Shown here: one piece after another, positions 9,401-11,279 of the stretch
Numbering within the stretch: position 1 is the first letter of the stretch
How the letters are laid out: each line of letters starts with the position of its first letter
DNA from: Lysobacterales bacterium CG_4_10_14_3_um_filter_64_11
GTDB lineage: Bacteria > Pseudomonadota > Gammaproteobacteria > Xanthomonadales > Xanthomonadaceae
Assembly (NCBI GenBank): GCA_002782905.1
Contig: PFJA01000175.1
Location: forward strand, 1 to 11,279
DNA length: 11,279 bases
Direction: 5' to 3'
The notes under the pieces: model-generated
What the model was told of the DNA's origin: nothing
Seen by the model: the letters and a program-made list of their open reading frames with translations, nothing else
Database searches by the model: none
Made by a program: the position numbers and the translations under genes

Positions 9401-9852
9401 TGTTCTCGCAGTTCACCGAAATGCTGGGCAAACTCGCCGCCGACTTCGACGCACGAAACACACCTTACCTGATGCTGACCGGCGACACCCCAGGGCGGCT
9501 GCGCAGTGATCTGGTGCGGCGCTTTCAGGATGGTGCAGTGCCGCTGTTCCTGATCAGCCTCAAGGCGGGCGGCGTTGGCCTCAACCTCACCGCCGCCGAT
9601 GCCGTCATCCACTACGACCCGTGGTGGAACCCGGCGGCCGAAGCGCAGGCCACCGATCGCGCCCACCGCATCGGTCAGGACAAACCGGTATTCGTGTACA
9701 AGCTGATCTGTGCCGGCACCGTCGAGGAAAAAATCCAGGCTTTGCAGGCGCGCAAATCCGACCTCGCCCGTGCCGTGCTCGAAGGCGGCGCCAGCCAGCG
9801 GCTGCGCTTCGACGAAGCCGACATGGCCGAGCTGTTTGCGCCGTTGCAGTGA
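6445..9852 (+). CDS. SNF2-family DEAD/DEAH-like ATPase with SWIM zinc finger
   Basis: A 1135-residue Swi2/Snf2-type DNA-dependent ATPase, cytoplasmic. These proteins translocate on duplex DNA and remodel nucleoprotein; the physiological role of the bacterial SWIM-bearing kind is poorly known. The SWIM zinc finger is CGCx5CEH (C82, C84, C90, H92). A long middle region (about 100-660) has no motif I recognise. The ATPase core starts at LRPYQREGLAWL (669-680), with Walker A MGLGKT (K700), VVCPTSLVGNW, motif II DEAQ (792-795), and motif III MTGTPLENHLGELW (819-832). The C-terminal helicase lobe includes LLFSQFTEML, SLKAGGVGLNL (1038-1048) and HYDPWWNPAAEAQATDRAHRIGQ (1056-1078; quoted whole only by position, key R1072 and R1075). 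I chose ATG at 6445 because the residues before it look non-coding, although no clear ribosome-binding site precedes it. It is convergent with the restriction gene. Confidence 0.92.
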   Translation: MDSQELHRLLTREPWRQHFDPSLLHRGLDLVRAGEVRVLQHVAGESGDDVWLARIGRNVSNSFECQVEAPPAGSQAGVRLSCGCRRQALCEHAAALLTYMSLVPASSWFHADDESAISGGATLARWDRWFDEVSTRTRRPATAAAQRVFGLMLRGQSHPEYSITAPWKSPEPHLASIPRLLAAPVWLRPGKRGDALVDPQGLHLSEMGAEPAPAEGWPDEALGALSVLLSDADVSHGALRLTAITARQHEHAMEQLMARYPVYFEKASAGALRRAEDRQLQLRWQDQDDGSQRLAVAIADGDHLHLLRAANYWYVDGKTRCYGRVQGNANLLEALADAPNLEPEEVAGFSTHVASRGATLQLPAPNPRGTVALLEQPPMPVLVLRRVRNWPVNSHGHMVNKRIEVGCARLFFDYGPARVDAMDYRPVVRKMQNGTVYEVVRTALAEQAASKRLHDSKLVDAVELYYQQSGGYAVVEHGDWVLSLGARKPPAAPEAWQPVLQQLTQAGFRIEFADDFPRDRLVQTGDWHAELAVDGNGWFDLQLGIEVDGERIDLLPILRRVLADPEFPQQPYPGEKPDATWRVLVDEQRSAELPLQRLRELTEPLLEWLQSETGPSLRLHRTQAENLARLADRDVLHWRGGDMLRARIDSLRASARREIDTPDGFTAPLRPYQREGLAWLDFLADAGLGGVLADDMGLGKTVQVLAHLLLEKRGGRLDQPALVVCPTSLVGNWRDEAARFTPELRVLVIHGAARADAYDDIGNNDVVITTYPLLPRDRERLIAQQFSLLIVDEAQAIKNARSQAAQVVREIPARRRLAMTGTPLENHLGELWAQFDAVEPGLLGSERQFTRLYRTPIEKQGDSERQQRLNQRIGTLLLRRRKEDVLSDLPAKTEIVRRIELEGDQRNFYESLRLAQHERVREAVRERGLNQSGIIVLDALLKLRQVCCDPGLVKLASAKKVKASAKREALHELLEGLLGEGRRVLLFSQFTEMLGKLAADFDARNTPYLMLTGDTPGRLRSDLVRRFQDGAVPLFLISLKAGGVGLNLTAADAVIHYDPWWNPAAEAQATDRAHRIGQDKPVFVYKLICAGTVEEKIQALQARKSDLARAVLEGGASQRLRFDEADMAELFAPLQ

Positions 9853-9904
9853 CTACACTCGATGTTGGCGGGATGGCGGGGCAACGCGCGCAGTGCGCCA
9901 TCGT

Positions 9905-9931
9905 GCGGCTTGTCAGCGCGGGTCAAGCCGC
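9905..9931. terminator. Candidate bidirectional terminator between convergent genes
   Basis: GCGGCTTG (9905-9912) pairs with CAAGCCGC (9924-9931) across an 11-nt loop. A second inverted repeat, GATGGCG (9872-9878) with CGCCATC (9896-9902), lies just to the left. Both sit between the ends of the convergent SNF2 and restriction genes, where terminators are expected. Neither has a U-tract, so they may be Rho-dependent sites or simple hairpins. Confidence 0.35.
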
Positions 9932-9966
9932 GTAGCGGCGGGCCCGACCGTGCTAGCGTCGGCGGA

Positions 9967-10698
9967 TCACCCTTGCGCCGCCAACATCCGTCCGGCGTAC
10001 TCCGCAAACACGTTACGAATGCTCGTGGCCGAGGACAGCGCGCGGCTGCTGGCGCTGTTTGCGGCGCTCAGTTCCAGTGCCGCGGCGGAGTAGAGCTGGC
10101 GTTCGACCAGTCGCTCGCACAAAATCTGATAGCGCTGGGCGTAGGATGCAGCGCGAAACTCATCGAACACCCGGAAGTGCGGTTCATCGCAGCGTACGGC
10201 CGCGAGCGATGCGTCGCATTCTTCCAACAGCATCAGCCAGGCGAGAAACGGTGGCCGTGGGTCGGACTGCATGCTGGGGTTCAGCAGCGCGGCACTGGTT
10301 TCGCGAACGTGGTTGCGGCCGGGGCGAGGTTCGTCGCTATAGGCGCCGTGATGATGTGCCACCCACAGGTCGGCAGCGGAGCCGATCGCTTCTTCGCTGC
10401 GATTGTTGAAGTTGTTGCCGAAAGAGCCGACTTGCGATTTGAACTCGAACACCGCCAATAACCGGCGTTCGTGGATCACCAGTACATCCCAGTTTTTGGT
10501 GGCGCGAAAAAAACCGGGCAATACGAGTTGGGACTTGCGTGTGTACACGGCCGATGCCGGCAACCCGCAATGCGCGCTCACGTGCTCGACCAAGCCAACA
10601 AACCCATCCATGTTCTTGCCGCCGACCACGGCATCGCGCGCACCACCCTGTCGCTTTGAGATGGTGTTTTCCCCGCGTGCACGCCAAAACTGGCGCAC
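9967..10698 (-). CDS. Type II restriction endonuclease, PaeR7I/XhoI family
   Basis: A 243-residue endonuclease expected to cleave CTCGAG, as PaeR7I and XhoI do; the specificity is inferred from family likeness. Family marks are GGKNMDGFVGLV, LPGFFRATKNWDVLV, AVFEFKSQVG, SFGNNFNNRSEEAIGSAADL and PPFLAWLMLLEE, then SYAQRYQILCERLVERQLY. The PD-(D/E)XK-type catalytic set is D71 (NWD), E85 and K87 (EFK). From memory, most relatives have Pro between G91 and S92; here it is missing. The GTG at 10698, 8 nt after the methyltransferase stop (10707-10709), is the only normal start I see. However, the frame is open back to 10743, and its upstream residues (RDFDARVSDAV) continue a helix resembling family N-termini, so the true start may be earlier, perhaps the CTG at 10737. 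It lies directly behind the cognate methyltransferase, the family's usual order. Confidence 0.88.
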   Translation of the reverse strand: MRQFWRARGENTISKRQGGARDAVVGGKNMDGFVGLVEHVSAHCGLPASAVYTRKSQLVLPGFFRATKNWDVLVIHERRLLAVFEFKSQVGSFGNNFNNRSEEAIGSAADLWVAHHHGAYSDEPRPGRNHVRETSAALLNPSMQSDPRPPFLAWLMLLEECDASLAAVRCDEPHFRVFDEFRAASYAQRYQILCERLVERQLYSAAALELSAANSASSRALSSATSIRNVFAEYAGRMLAAQG

Positions 10699-10706
10699 GG
10701 CGTCGC

Positions 10707-11279
10707 TTACCCGCGCATCGAAATCACGGGGTAACAGCGAAGGTTAAATGCGCGTGCCTTGCGCCGCTGCACCGTTACCTGGGCTGTATCGGCAATCCGA
10801 CGCACAGGCGCTGCCTCCGATGGGCTCACGCCGTACAGAGCGAAAACCGGGGCGTCGATGACGGCCTGATCTTGCGCGCTGGCAGCCGCAATCAATGCCA
10901 TGCGCAGCGCCTCCGACACCTGCCCCACTGCGGCAATCGAATGCGCCGCAGGTACTGCGCCTGGAAGCGCAGGAAACCTCCCGCCATACGGGTGCAATAA
11001 GCGGCTACGGTCATGACCGTAATCGACGAACGCAGCACCGTCTGCAATGCGCGCAAGTCCCAGACATCAGACGTGATGTAGTACAGGTTGTGATGCGGGT
11101 AGTACCGTCCCGGATCGAGTACCACCATGGGTTCACCCTTGATGTCCGGAATCAGCAGCTTGTGTTGCTGCGCCAACGCCGGGTAGATGCGGTCAATGGT
11201 GCGATACCAGGCATCCCCACTGCGCAGGGCTACATGACGGACAGCAACGGCGCTTCGGTGCTGTTCAAGATAGGCGGCG
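10707..11279 (-). pseudogene. C-terminal part of PaeR7I/XhoI-type DNA methyltransferase, frameshifted
   Basis: Partial at the window edge; most of the gene, including the catalytic motifs, lies beyond 11279. It is the likely partner methylase protecting the CTCGAG site by adenine methylation. Codons from 11278 to 10925 read AWYRTIDRIYPAL, KLLIPDIKGEP, YYPHHNLYYITSDVWDLRAL and GGFLRFQAQYLRRIRLPQW, the conserved C-terminal target-recognition region of this family. After TGG (10927-10925) the frame goes wrong and ends at TGA (10892-10894) after ten unrelated residues. The family-like sequence resumes in another frame from CAG at 10922 (QVSEALRMALIAAASAQDQA and VFALYGVSPSEAAPVRRIAD) to TAA at 10707-10709. 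Adding one base in the C4 run (10923-10926) restores a single frame. This could be a real lesion, a slippage site or a sequencing error. Confidence 0.82.

Noticed and set aside
6445..11279. SNF2 ATPase plus methylase and nuclease as a DISARM-like defence operon
   Set aside because: The SNF2 gene is convergent to, not co-transcribed with, the restriction genes. No DUF1998 or PLD protein is present, and the methylase-nuclease pair fits a standard two-gene type II system.

Overview
The window reads as high-GC chromosomal DNA from a gammaproteobacterium, most likely of the Lysobacterales/Xanthomonadales group. The evidence is an Oar-type TonB-dependent receptor with an N-terminal carboxypeptidase-regulatory-like domain, E. 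coli-type NADP isocitrate dehydrogenase, REP-like elements headed GTGGGAGC, and a dispersed GTCATTCC palindrome. Genus-level placement is not possible from the sequence alone.

Layout. Positions 1-190 hold nothing I can name. A strong hairpin terminator (191-216) ends a large minus-strand TonB-dependent receptor gene (240-3323). That gene is split by a single in-frame amber codon at 1206-1208; everything downstream of the stop remains open and receptor-like to the terminal Phe. A promoter candidate with two 9-nt direct repeats lies at 3406-3435. It is followed by about 460 bp of non-coding DNA with REP-like inverted elements. Next come two small overlapping minus-strand genes: a CopG-type antitoxin (4181-4453) and a RelE/ParE-type toxin (3900-4193), with a perfect palindrome just upstream that is a good operator candidate. 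Isocitrate dehydrogenase (icd, 4700-6028, minus) has its own terminator. It is divergent from a SWIM/SNF2-family ATPase on the plus strand (6445-9852), and the space between holds a dispersed palindromic repeat.

The right end (9967-11279, minus) is a type II restriction-modification locus of the PaeR7I/XhoI family (expected site CTCGAG). The C-terminal third or so of the methyltransferase is followed directly by the endonuclease. The methyltransferase reading frame breaks at a run of four Cs (10923-10926). Restoring one base there rejoins two clearly homologous segments. The endonuclease frame is open and keeps its catalytic-site pattern. I found no CTCGAG in the window on reading it through, although CTCGA and TCGAG are both common.

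The accessory content is a toxin-antitoxin pair, a restriction-modification system and REP elements, set among housekeeping genes. The most noteworthy points are the two lesions (receptor amber codon and methyltransferase frameshift), the unclear endonuclease start, and the regulatory symmetry upstream of the toxin-antitoxin pair. I did not find a convincing wholly new system.
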